The position numbers and the translations under genes were made by a program. Shown in pieces: positions 1 through 12,484 of a DNA stretch of 64,000 nucleotides. A model generated the notes under the pieces. It worked only from the letters and a program-made list of their open reading frames with translations. It was not told the origin of the DNA and did not search any database. Position 1 is the first letter of the stretch; every line of letters begins with the position of its first letter. Source of the DNA: Serinus canaria (Eukaryota; Chordata; Aves; Passeriformes; Fringillidae); contig NC_066316.1 in the NCBI RefSeq assembly GCF_022539315.1, positions 56,111,994-56,175,993 of the forward strand. The letters run 5' to 3'.

Positions 1-3000
1 CCTACACTCTTGCAGCTTAAGTCACTTGCTCACATGGGTATAAAATTACAACTGCCAATGCCTAACTTTAGCTCAATTGTGCAATGCTGTGCTTTAACCT
101 TATGCAAATTAAGGAAAAACCTCCTTTAAAATGCAATAAATTTTAATGAACTTCAAGAGACTTTAACAGCATTATTCTTCACATTTCTTTAGTATGTTTT
201 CAATCAAAACACAGAAAGCCCAAAATAATTTTCTACCTTAAACTTTGCCACCTACCAAGCAGTCATCAGCTCCTTGGCAAAGTAAGTTTTCCATAACATT
301 GGAAAGCCTTCTCTCTTTATGTATATCAAAACAAAGATAAGAATATGCAGACTTTTTGTTTGCTTGTTATACATCACATTAGCTTACAGCAGAGCTGTTT
401 CTGTGGGAAAGCTACACGAGGTCTCCCAAAGAGAAAATAAACAAACAGGGAGACATACACTGCACCAGCTGTAATCCTCACAGCTTCACCAGCCACTCTG
501 ACTCCAGCAAGAACTTCACTGGATATGTGACAATTCTCTTTCAAACTTCCTACATTCAACCCATAGCTATCAGCAGATTCGAAGATTTTAATGAGTTCAT
601 AATTCGTATGATCCACATGGAAACCTGCAAAGCCAGGCTATGGAGGCCATGGGCAACTGAATTCCCACCTATGTAAGTCTCCCAACCTAGATTACAATTG
701 TCAGAAGTGTATTTCTGAGCACAGAAGTGTTGCAACTGCTGTCACCTCATCCAGATGACGTTATGACTATGTTGCAGTGGCATCCTTGGGTTGGGACTAG
801 AGCTCCCAAACACAAAAGCACGGAGATCACTATGAAGCTAAAATGACTGAACAAAGACAGGAACAGACTGAGGAATCCTCCACTACAAACTCTCATAATC
901 CACTGCAGACTCATACAAGACAATCCCAATCAGGAGCTGTGTAATGACGTGACCAATACATGACATCTGTCTCAACAATGACTTTAGCTTGGACTGTCAG
1001 ACAATACAGGGCATCAACACAGGGGTATTTTCCCCTCTTATCCTCCCCTGTATCTTTCCTCTAATTTTTATTTTCCTTTTTTCTTGGCTTTTAAGCACCT
1101 TGCAGCCCAAGGGACACAGTAAAAAGAAATAAAATACATTTTTATTTTCCTCCAATTTTTACCTTACTGAAAAGGTAGCTCATCACAGAACAATCTATTA
1201 CGGTTAGAAGAAAAGCACTGATTTTAAATTTTCCAGCATTCAGAGTCCAACACACTTCTTGTTGTCTTCTGCTTGTTAAAAGCAGAAATACTTCATTTTC
1301 CCACTTTTTATTCTTCCTCATCTTGCATTTTGGAAGTGAACAAGTTTCCAGAATTATCCGCTAAAAGCCACAACACTGGAGCATTTAGAAACAAGATACT
1401 GAGACATACACACACACACACAGACATAGATTCTAACAAACTGCAGCTGTAATTTCATATTGTGTCTGTGAATATGCCATCTACATGCTTGAATACATGA
1501 TTAGGTTACCCTGAACACTAAACTTAGCTCCTAGGTCAAGCACAAGCTGCATTCATTTGCATGCTCTCAGCTGGCAATGAGTGGAGGCAGTTTGAGTTAA
1601 CAGATCCTGTGACATATTATTTAGCACACTAAAACCCTCTTTACAGGCAGTTGATGCCTAAGAACCAATTACTCCATGATAACTTGTGGCTCTGCCCCCA
1701 CAGTGTCTCAACACGAGCCCTAGAGCAAACCAAACACAGACAAAGAAAATAAAAAAGCAAGAATGGAAAAAAAAAAAGATAAAAGAAAGGTCTCCATATA
1801 GAAGTAAATGGAATTCATGAAGAAATAAAGTCTTCATCCTATTTTTGGGTGTCATGATCTGTTAATCAAACTGCAATATTTCAGCATACACAGTTTATAA
1901 TGGATGAGTCACTTGGCCTTATTTGCTTGCATTTAGAAGGAACAAAAAAGACTTTGCAGTTAGGAACTTTTTAAAGAGCCATAAACTATCCGTAGAGATA
2001 AATGTACATTTCAGTTGCATTTTCCTGCTCAGAACAAGTTTGGTCTTTAGCATATCAGGAATAAACCAGACATGCATTTGCAGCAAATATTTATAAATTC
2101 CTAGACATTGTGAAACATTTAAATCTGAATGTGCAATTAGAGGCACAAGTGTTGCTGGCTGCATCATGGATGGGGGTTGGAGGTTTTGCAGTTTCTTGAA
2201 TACACACACACACTTTACACTCTTTTCACACACGAGAAGTTCCCATCATACATTACAAATATTTCCACCAGAAATGTAAACATAAACATATATCTTAAAT
2301 ATTTCCTCTGAAGCACTGAAAATTTACTCTGAAGGCCTACACTGCATCATTTCAAAAGAATTTTTAAGTATCTTTGGTTGTTGTGAACAAACATAATAAT
2401 GCAAATGGCAGGTTCTGGCTGGTCTTGCCTTGGCAAGGGAGAGAATGAAGGCAAAGGAGGGCACTATTTCACTCCCTAGTTTCCATACTTCAGTGATACC
2501 TGATTTTCATTGCATTGAACATTTCCCCATCAGACAGAGTTCCCTGCTTTTCTTAAAATTATTGTCATTTGCTACAGCCATTTCAGCCAGGGAGAGCAGC
2601 TGAGAGCATATAAACATACATTATATGTATATTTTACATGTACTGTATTTCAAAGTCAAGCTTTGAACTCTCTCAGAAGAGAATGTTCCCACTCTTGTAG
2701 CGACCCTGCCCAGGCACTCCTCCTGCAGCAGATGTGACTTTGCACTAACCCCACAAGATGCAATGACTTCAGAGATGTTACAAACAGAAACATATTGCAT
2801 CACCAGGCTGGCTAGGTACCAAACCTGGCCCTTTGCTTCTGAAACACCGTCATGTATTGCTACATTTTCGTGTAAACTTACAAGATGATACAACTTTTTA
2901 CATTTTGCCAGTTTTTTATATTGTTGGTCACAACTTCTGCATTTCTTCCACATGCAGGTGCACTTCTTTCTGTGACAACTGCTTGAGACACCCTCTTTGA

Positions 3001-4347
3001 AGGAGAATGAGAGACAAAGCAGCGTGAAGAAACTTAAGCACTGGTGCATGCAATCTGACATAACTAAAATCCACCCGAATGGGGCTCTGCAACTTGGGCT
3101 ATCTTTGCACCTCCAGACATCTTCAAATAACCTCTTCTTCTGAGAGAGGTTTGTTGCCAGGGAAGCCTGGACTGGTCTGCAGCATGATGGCCAGCTGATG
3201 GTGTTGACATCATGAGCATGAAAATATATGGCAGCAACTTCCCTCAAACTCATTCAAATGCTGAACCTGTTTTTATTTCCCCAATGCCACAAAAAAATCC
3301 AAACCAAAATAAAACTATGCCTAAGGAAACCAAGCTCAACAAGCTATTATTTCCTTCTCTTAACTGCTTCAGCATTCTCCAGGAATATCTTTAACGCTGG
3401 ACTCTATCACATAGCTTTGAGGAAAGCCTCCTGTCTTGCCTGCCTCAGCTTTGTGACTTCAAGTCAGACTACAAAAGCTCCATCTCAGTGCCAGAAATCC
3501 AGGTTGCTCCCACAGGAAGGCAGTAAAGCAAACAGTTTGAGAAACACCAGCCAAGGTGAGGAATCAGTAGGTCAAGGCGGTTAACAACAGCCCTCTCCTC
3601 CTGGATCAGCCAAAACTGCATTTTAAACCTGACTGGTTTTACTTAAAAGGAAGCAACCAATAAATTAACTCAGAATATAAAGACATGCTGCAACTTAAAT
3701 ATTAATGAAAACCTTCACATTTTTGTTCACAAGTAGAAGTTTCCACTTAGTAAACCAGATGAATGAAAAAGTGTTGTGTCACTGATGCAAGAAAAACCTG
3801 AAGCTCTTCAGAAGAGAAGTGCATAATTCCTGCTGAGCAGTGCATTTGCTGTAATCGTGGGAAAAGCAAGCAGGATAAGCCTGCCTGGAGACATGTCTAC
3901 ATTTCAGAGAAAAAACATGGCTTTTTAAACTTTGTAATCTGTTCTTCAATAAAAAAAGTATTTATTGTTAATATCAACAGATTAGCATCTAGCTTCTGTT
4001 AATGTTTGTTTATAAACAGCCACAATGCAAGCAGCCTTGAATATCCAAGTTAAACATTTAAAATTCTGATAAAACAGTAAGAAAAACTCCAGTCACCAAC
4101 ATTTCACAGAATCATAGAACAAAATACCTTTTATAAAATATACTTTAATTCAGTAATTAGAGTTTGGAAGAAAAGCTGTGTTACTTCAAAAAAGTTCAAA
4201 ACCTGCTCACTGTCAGAAAAGAGCAACATACAGACGAAAGCATTCAAGATTCTTATTTGTACAAAGTATAAAAAAGATGTAAGTTGCATGTTTATATTAA
4301 TAAGAGTGGAAACAGCAGACATTAATGACATTACATAGCATTCTTAC
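1..4347 (-). other. MTHFD1L intron 11 (partial)
   Basis: Runs off the window. Contains short AC repeats (1407-1422, 2201-2213). I saw no exon for the synthetase ATP-binding loop. Open frames here lack family resemblance. Confidence 0.85.
1407..1422 (+). repeat. (AC)n microsatellite
   Basis: About eight AC units. Confidence 0.9.
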
Positions 4348-4521
4348 CCAGCAACTAGAACATATTTTCCATCTGGTTGATCCTTTAACCTTTCCAGCAG
4401 GGACAAACGTACTTTGGCTTTGGTTTGGCCATAGATCTCAATTTCATCTGTAAGCAATCCTATCTCCTTGGCAAGTACATCAACAGCTTTTGGACTCTGT
4501 GCACGGGAAATCTCAATATCA
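4348..4521 (-). CDS. MTHFD1L: MTHFD1L exon 11 (start of formyl-THF synthetase domain)
   Basis: 174 nt, in phase 2, out phase 2, acceptor TTTTCCAG and donor GTAAGAAT. It encodes [20 protein letters not shown], then [16 protein letters not shown] and GKYVLVAG. The next expected family residues are the ATP-binding TPTPLGEGKST loop. No such exon appears between 4347 and 1, so it lies outside the window. Confidence 0.97.
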
Positions 4522-7500
4522 CTGGAAAAGAAAACAAATAGGAGCCAGGAGATTTCTCTCAGCTTAGGTGGTCGACAACAGAGCACAAAACAACAGCAAA
4601 TAATCCAACAATGGAGTTATTGTAATGAGTTTTTTAATTCTCTCTCACATTTTATTAACCAAACCTAAATATTAACTAACACCTAATATAACATTGAAAA
4701 TCACATATAGAGTTTGTTAATTGTTACAATTTCACAGAGAGCTCTTGTTTAATCAAATTCCAAATATTACGTAATGCTTTCATATCAAGCTAGAAACGTG
4801 TCTGCTGGATGCTCAAGCATGTCCCACTGGAATGGATGTTTCTGGATTTGTTTTTCCCTTTTGTTCTCCTCCCTCACAGCATATTTCAGCACATACAATT
4901 TACTGAAAAGTGCATGCAATCCTTGGCCAACAAACACACTCGCTAAACCCGAAGCTTGTGCATGCAGCGCCTCTCATCCGAGGGCAGCGCCAACATCGCT
5001 GCCCCCCACCAGGGCACCAAAGGAAACAAGGCATCTGAAGACCAACTCATGCACTTCTAAAACACAGCTAAACTAAGAATGGCCACAGAGCAGGAGTCTA
5101 AAGCACAGGGCTCAGCCAAGACATCCAGTGAGCGTACAAACTACCTCCAGCAAGGATGAGCAGCAGCTGATGCAAGCCACAGATTCCCAGAGGGGATGTG
5201 GCTGGAGGGGACACTATTGGATCTGCAATTCCTGACTTGGACAACCTGAGGTCTTTGGGTTTAGTGCTCCATCATGGATTTTGCATTTGTGAGCTTGACC
5301 TAGTTGCCCATTATGTCCACATAAGCGTGTAGAAGCTGTAAGCTCCTGCAGCATGGAAGCCCAGGGGCTGGAACACAGGATGTGAAGAGTTGTCACTTTG
5401 GGCTTTGAATTGCTCACATTACCACAAAAACAACTTAAAAAATTACTTTCAGCCTAACCAGGCTAAATCTCTTCCCGTAGTTTCAGCTGATCACAGAATT
5501 TTAAGACAGAATCTGGCAGTGGCATGAAAGCTCATGTCCTGAACTTTCAAACATTCTGCAAGACCCTAAATACCCACCAGTGAACATAAAACTACAACCA
5601 GATCTCAACTCCGGGTGTGAACCTCAGCCATTCTGCATCCACCTGGCAAATTATCTGTCTGTGCCAACTTAATTTCTTGCAATTCTTTGAGAAAACCCTA
5701 AACTGGTTGCATTATTCATTTATAGCTCTCAAGTATCCCCCTTTTGCACCCTGCAGCAGGTAAGCGAAACCCAGAAACCACCCACCCAAACAATGACATA
5801 CCCCAGTTTCACAGGACAAGGAGTTACTCAATCACAGCACTAACCCAGAACCTGCTTTCTTTCCAAGACATACTAAGTGCATCCTCTTTCAGAGAAGGAT
5901 ATGCCTCTGGCTTCTTATGTGTGACTTCAAAAACACAGCTAGCCATAAAAATTTAATGAGAACACAAGATGGAGCGGCTTACACACATCACATTGCAAAG
6001 ACCATCTGAAGTTTCCACTTAGAACTTCCAATATATAAACAACTCAACTCCCAGAAAACTCTTGCTAAGTTGGTGGTAGTGTGGTCCCTTAAAGATCCAA
6101 GAAATTAAAATTTGCAGGGTGACTATTCTCCTTAAAATAATAGATGCATTTAGCAAGAGGAGAAAGACGTAGACTAATTCGACAACATTAGTTTGCATTT
6201 GTTTTCCTCCTACTAAATATATTTTCCCAAAACACAGAAAATTAAAGACTTGGTTATACCTGGACTTTAAAAGTCTAAATTTGTTGCTGACTCTTTCAGT
6301 CTGACAATATATTCTCTGTATTGGAAATACCAGAATTATGATATGTTATGTTATTCAGTATTGCTGGAGATGTGCAAAAGCGGTTCTTCTGTATGAATGA
6401 AAACTGTTAAGCACGAAGTCCACCACTGACAATGCTACATGATAATTTACAAAACACAGAAACATTTAAAAGCTGGAGGAAGGCTCTACATCTACTCACC
6501 TGACATTTCTTTTTTACTGCATACTGTAAGAAAATTTTCCATTCCATTTCCAATATATTTGGAAATAGTTCAACCGAGAACTCACAGAAATCAAAAAGCA
6601 GATGTTCTTAGTTTTAGTGCTTAAGCAGCTTTGCCTCACTTTCAATGAATGCTCCATCTGTTTCCACACAACGTGGTGTATTACTGAAAGCTTACAATTT
6701 ATTAGAGGATACTTTCCATCTGAAGGGCTTTTTTACATTTAAAAGAAAAAGGACAAAGCTATAGAGTTAGCAGATAAATGCAAGTCTTATTACTAATTAT
6801 ATAATATATATTATACTATATATATTATATTATGGTGTATATATATATATGTGTATATGTATATACACCATTATTTATTAATTACATAATTATTGATGTA
6901 CTAAATGCATAATGTCATAGAGAGAGTTGGGAATACCTTTTTGAGAAAGTTTTTTTTTACCATCACCCTCATGACATCGCATACTTTAACTTTTAATTGT
7001 ATTATTTAAAGATTGCTTTTTTAGGCTTCAATTCTAGAAACTGAATTCTAGAATTCCAGAAAAAGTTCAAGCATTTCTGCCTCCTTGTGTCCCTGGTTAC
7101 AAGAAAAAACTCATTCTTTTAGCATCTCTGGTTTAAATTACATTTGTGTTCATTCCCATTAAACTGTTGTAAAAGACAGTGAAAAGTAAATCAAAATACA
7201 ACATTTTGTCACACCTTTCCAAAATGACACCAGCAGGATTCAGAATTACAGAATCACAGAGTGGCTGGGGTTGGAAGAGACCTCTGGAAGTCATCTATTC
7301 CAACCCCCCTGCTCATGCAGGAGCATCTACAGCTCGGTAGTTGCCTATGTCCAGGTGGCGTCTGAATGTCTCCTAGGATGGACACTCCACAACCACCCTG
7401 CACAAGTTGTGTCAATGTTTGGTGACCCTCACAGTGAAGAAGTATTTCCTGATGTTCAAAAGGAGCTTCCTGGGTTTTAGTCTGTGCTCACTGCTGATGG

Positions 7501-10500
7501 TTCTGTCCCTGGGCTCCACTGAGAAGAGCCTGCCTCGTTCCTGTTTGTATTACTGCACACTGTATCTAGACACATTGATAGGATCCTCCTATCCTCCAGA
7601 CTATGGAGTTCCAAGCTCTCAGACTTTCTTCTGGGGTGAGGTTCCTTCAGCATCTGCAGAAGCAGGCGCATCAATAAGCACAAAAAAGTGGTGACACTTT
7701 CCTCATTTTCAAACCATTGGTTCCTCTCTCTGTCACCCAAAACAACCAACACATAGCAAAGCACTTTAGCACTTTAGTAAAGAGCTCAGACTGCTTTAAA
7801 TATCAGAGATGTCAGCAATCATGCCAAGGCAGACCTGAAATCCCTGAGGCCCAGACATGGGCCTTGGGAAGTGAATGACAGGAGCTGATTGAAAAGATTC
7901 TGGCTATGAGAATAAATATGCTTCCTGCTTTTCACACCCACACAGGAATTTAAAAGTCTAATGCAGAAGAAAGTACTTCTACTGAGGGAAGAAAATAAAT
8001 ACAAACTCAAATGCCACTGAAACCACTGAGCCTTAACTAAACACCTTCCTGCATCAGGGTTCAGCCATTAGGAACCTCCTGTCTTTTGTATTTCTGTTGG
8101 TGTTGCACAAGACTTCTCCTCCCTTCGTCAATGAAACCTTCCAGCTTTAGGTCTTCACTAAATAAAGCTTGGCTCCAATGTAAAAATCAAAGAAAAAATC
8201 GATATCAAACAGAAGCCCATGGTCATGATGAAGCATACAAGAGAATGGCACAACATGTAGTCCACATAAGATTAAAAATTAATTAGGAACAGCACATTTT
8301 TAGGTTGTCACACTTGCTTGCTCTTTTAAAAATTATTTTTCACACTTTTTTTCTTTAAAAGCTCTTATTACCTGGGCACTGGCGAGAGGGGCTGCAGTTT
8401 CAAGCTGTGGAGGTCCCACTTCCTGCACTGCTGGGACTGGATCCATCGCTCCATGTTTTTTACCATGTTCTGGTTTTAAACAAGAAAACAGCACACAACA
8501 GCTGCATCATAAATGCTGAACAGTAATTTCAAACAATCTCTAGAGTATGTTGAAATAACTTCTATGCCAAAGGCTAACAAAAAGCCCCAAACTTAAAAAT
8601 TTTTCCCTTTCATGGTTTTAGGACAAAGTAAGAGCCACTTTTCTATTGTATGACCACATTTCAAAAAGAAACAACCCCACTAACACATAAGTGGCAGAGA
8701 AGAGTCTCTAATTAGGCAGTTGGACATTTTACTCTGGTCACGACAGAGAATTACTATTCTTCTCTCACCTTAAAAATAATGGAAGATACTGATTGTTCAG
8801 TGACTGACTCATGTTGCTTCCAAAATAAAATAACATACTTTGGACCCTCTATCCATTGTAATGCAAAAATGCAAATACAATTAATCTTCTCAGTCTTACC
8901 AGAGTGAGTGACATTAGCCTATTGACACAAGTGCTTCTGCCAACCTTTACTGTATTAGCCACAATTATGAGATGTCTGATTTTTAATTTACCTTTCTCTA
9001 ATTAAATGTAATAGGTATCACCCGATCTGATAAAGAGCTGCTATTAAAATGGAAGGCATGTAAGATGGTGAAAAGAGTAAAACAAATACAAACTGTAGAA
9101 GCAATTTCTGCAACTTACAGAAAGAGCAACAAATCTGCAACATTGGTACAATGTACAAACAAAGGTACACTAACCTGCATTCTCATTGCTACTGCAAGAG
9201 AACCAACAGTTTTTTCAGCAGCAGGGTTGTTCTGCTGACCATAGCTGTGTTTCTCTGAAAAATACAAGTATTGCAGTAATAAATCACAAATCTTCTGTGA
9301 GTGGGAACAAGTGTATTTGAAAGTTACATCCAAATAAAAAATTTCTGAAGGTTGACTTGAAATTTAACAATATCACTGACAAAACTATAGGTGACTTCTC
9401 TAATACTTCAAATGAAACCACCATCCTCCAAAGGAAGGATGAACAGACTATGAAAATCACAGAGTAACTGTATGTTCTTAAACATATTACACAAACCCCC
9501 ACAAAAAAAATTCACACAATTGTATTTGAAAAGCTACATACATTCTTAAACAGAACACCTAAATGAGCATGGTAGAGACTGCCTTCTCTTTGACACACAC
9601 ATTACAGTGAGAGAGACCAATGAAATGATCACAAATACCATATAAGATCATTATAACTTGGAAACAGTAAATGCAAATTTTTTCTGAATAGCAACAGTTA
9701 TCTTCATCAGCATGATATAAAAAGCAGGTATTCTGGAGAGTCTACATACGTCAGAGTGACTTCAACTTCAGAGACAGTTATAATTGTTTCTAGTGGCAAT
9801 ATATCAAATGATAATCATACATTAGCTACCCCAACTAAACATATTATTTTGTCATTTTGCTGTAATCCTTCTTCTGGCTTGTTCTTCTGCTTTTGCTCAT
9901 TGACTTTTATCTAGACACAATTTCTCCAAAATTCACATCCTAGTCTCTGTGGGCATATCAAGGCCATAGCCACGTTCTGAAGGGCGTGGATAGAATTGTA
10001 ATAAAAAATAACAACTGTATGCTGACAGCTTTAACCTTTCTGCCATGGGGGAACTGAAGTGCAAGCCCTGACCTGGTCAAGCTGTTGCTCTCTACCCCCC
10101 TGCTGCAGTGGCCATAAAAGGCTCGTGTTTCCTTGCACAACCACCCCTCCCAGCAATGGTCCCAGAGCAGCAGGGCACAGAACCCTCAGACTGGAGACAG
10201 GGTGGCAGCTACAGCCCACTCTCCCACATCCACTGCTGTGAGAGCAGGAGACACTCTCTGCAGACCCCTCAGTCTCACTCCATGTGTTTCCTGACCCTTT
10301 CTCAAACTTTCCTGCCAGCAGGCATCTACACACCAGTGACACAGCTAACCAAGCTGAAGGCAACAGCCCTCATATTAAACTCTAATTAAGAAAGTGTCTG
10401 AAAAGTCCTTCTTCTTGCATTTACACTTGCAATTAAAACAAACAAACAAACAAACAAACAAACAAAACACCAACAATTTCTTCTGGAGATGCTCAGCTTT

Positions 10501-12422
10501 AGATTTAGACAGAGGAGTTTTACTGGAATAGTCTATTACAGTCATAAGCTGACTCTTGTTGCTTTGAGACCAGGCTGGGAGAGCTGCCAAACAGACAAAT
10601 GAAGGAGGAAGAATGAAGTTTAAAACCCCCTTTCAGACAGCTGTGTTTTACAGAAACATTTTGACTTTTTATGTTATTTGGCTTAATACAACTATTTTTA
10701 TCAGGGCAGAGCTAGCATGTGTGTAAATACATATTAAAATTAGACAATTCCCTCCAATAAACTATTTCTCCCAGACTGCCTATGCTACACAGTCACCCCA
10801 CAAATGACTAACCAGGCTTTTACAGGGGTGAAGGTGAAGCTAGAGGTGAAAGTCATGCATGCAGGGAGTTAGCAAGACAATCACAGGATTGCAACAGCTC
10901 TCCTAGGATAAATTTTCCAGATGGAAGCTGCAAGAGCACTCACTGCTTCGGATATGGTCAGATCACCTGAAACTCAGATGTTGTGCTCCCTCCTCTGACT
11001 CATACCCTGTTGTGCAGGTGAGTGAGAGCTGCTGTCAGCTGCTACCTGTCTGCTCAGGCAGCTTAGGATAGAGAAGAGGTGGGGAAATGGTTGAATTTCC
11101 CACTAACATGCTTAAACCAAGCGGGCTTCCGCTTTCAAGTGACCCCAAAGGAGTTGGACATCAAATCTCAAATAATTTTGTCATCCTTAAGTTTTGTTCA
11201 GAAAGTTATTTTCATTTCCATATATTTATATATAAAGTATATTCCTGCAAGACTCTACCAGCACTCACCTGATTCCAAGATTGTCAGTGCAACAGAAGCA
11301 GATGTTGCACTGCTAGAAAATTGCAGAATGTTTTAAAATTGTGATAATTTAAAAATCTTTGATAAAAAAAAGAACTGTCACTTTGGAGTGAGCACTTTTA
11401 TCTCGACTCTCCTGATTCACAACATTACATTTCCCCAATTCAGCTACATCCTTGCAGATTCTGAGTGCTTTTAAAACATGCAAGTGTGTTAGACAACATG
11501 TACACCCACACAAGTTGGAAATCTATCCCCCATCTAGCAAGAACTGTTACTTCATGACCATTATTGCTTTCAGGCTTCATTTAGCTCCTGTGACCCCACA
11601 GATGTTTAGTCGGACATTTCTAAGGCAAGAAAAAATCCAGAACAATTTCCAAGCACCTCAGCCAGATTCCATGGAATTCAAGATACAGTTATAAGACTCA
11701 GTTGTTTCTCCAAGGTCACAAGTACTCCACAATGGGCTTTCCACAAACATCTTGCAACTAAACTAAGTGCACTCTTCCTGTCAGACACCTGTGTTTCATG
11801 TACCTCTCTAGTAAGCCTTGAGACCAACATTTTTATAGCTGGTAAAATGCATTTCTGCCGTAATTTTGAAGTTTCTCCAAAGTTCTGACAACCTCAAAAG
11901 CATTACCAAAAGACAGACAGACATTTGGTAGATGAGTTCTAGCTAAATTATCTTGATAAAAATCTCATGCTGCCTTTCCAAAAAAATGCAGTACTCAACA
12001 GAGTGCTACAACTTGAAAAATGCAAAGAAATGTATGTGCTTATGCCAAATCTTACATTTCCTGCATTAGAAATGAATGTTACCGTGGTGTGTAATGCAGT
12101 TTTTCTAACACTCTTTCAGAGAAGGGAAACACCAGTACTATCTACAGTTCTTTAGAGCAACTAAGGCATGAAGATATTGAAGTCTTAAGACATAGCATGC
12201 AGTTCTACTGTGCAGCTTTCAGGCCTGTGAAGGCTCAGACTCACTTCTCAATGCAGAGAATCAGGTGTCTGAAAGTGGGGCTTGCACCAGGCAGCACACA
12301 GTGCTGGGAGAGTCCAGTCACTCCTGGTGCCCACTCCAGCTGCACGGGCTGGCTTATCCCACCCTGGCAGAACCACCCCAGGTCTGTCACATAAGACGTT
12401 CCTTTTTATTTCTTTCTTTCTT

Positions 12423-12484
<62 letters not shown>

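Larger units (their letters stand above)
4522..8371 (-). other. MTHFD1L intron 10
   Basis: Holds the TA-rich tract and the 416-bp CR1 fragment. Nothing else recognised. Confidence 0.85.

Noticed and set aside
2621..3253. 210-codon minus-strand open frame
   Set aside because: Composition is not protein-like (runs of Cys, Ser, His), no recognisable domain, no splice-compatible role in MTHFD1L. Probably chance.
4099..4127. CACAGAATCATAGAAC resembling a CR1 tail
   Set aside because: Only about 16 bp match and no CR1 body is adjacent; too short to call.
7271..7764. Open frames on both strands
   Set aside because: They are inside the CR1 fragment and do not encode a recognisable reverse transcriptase segment.
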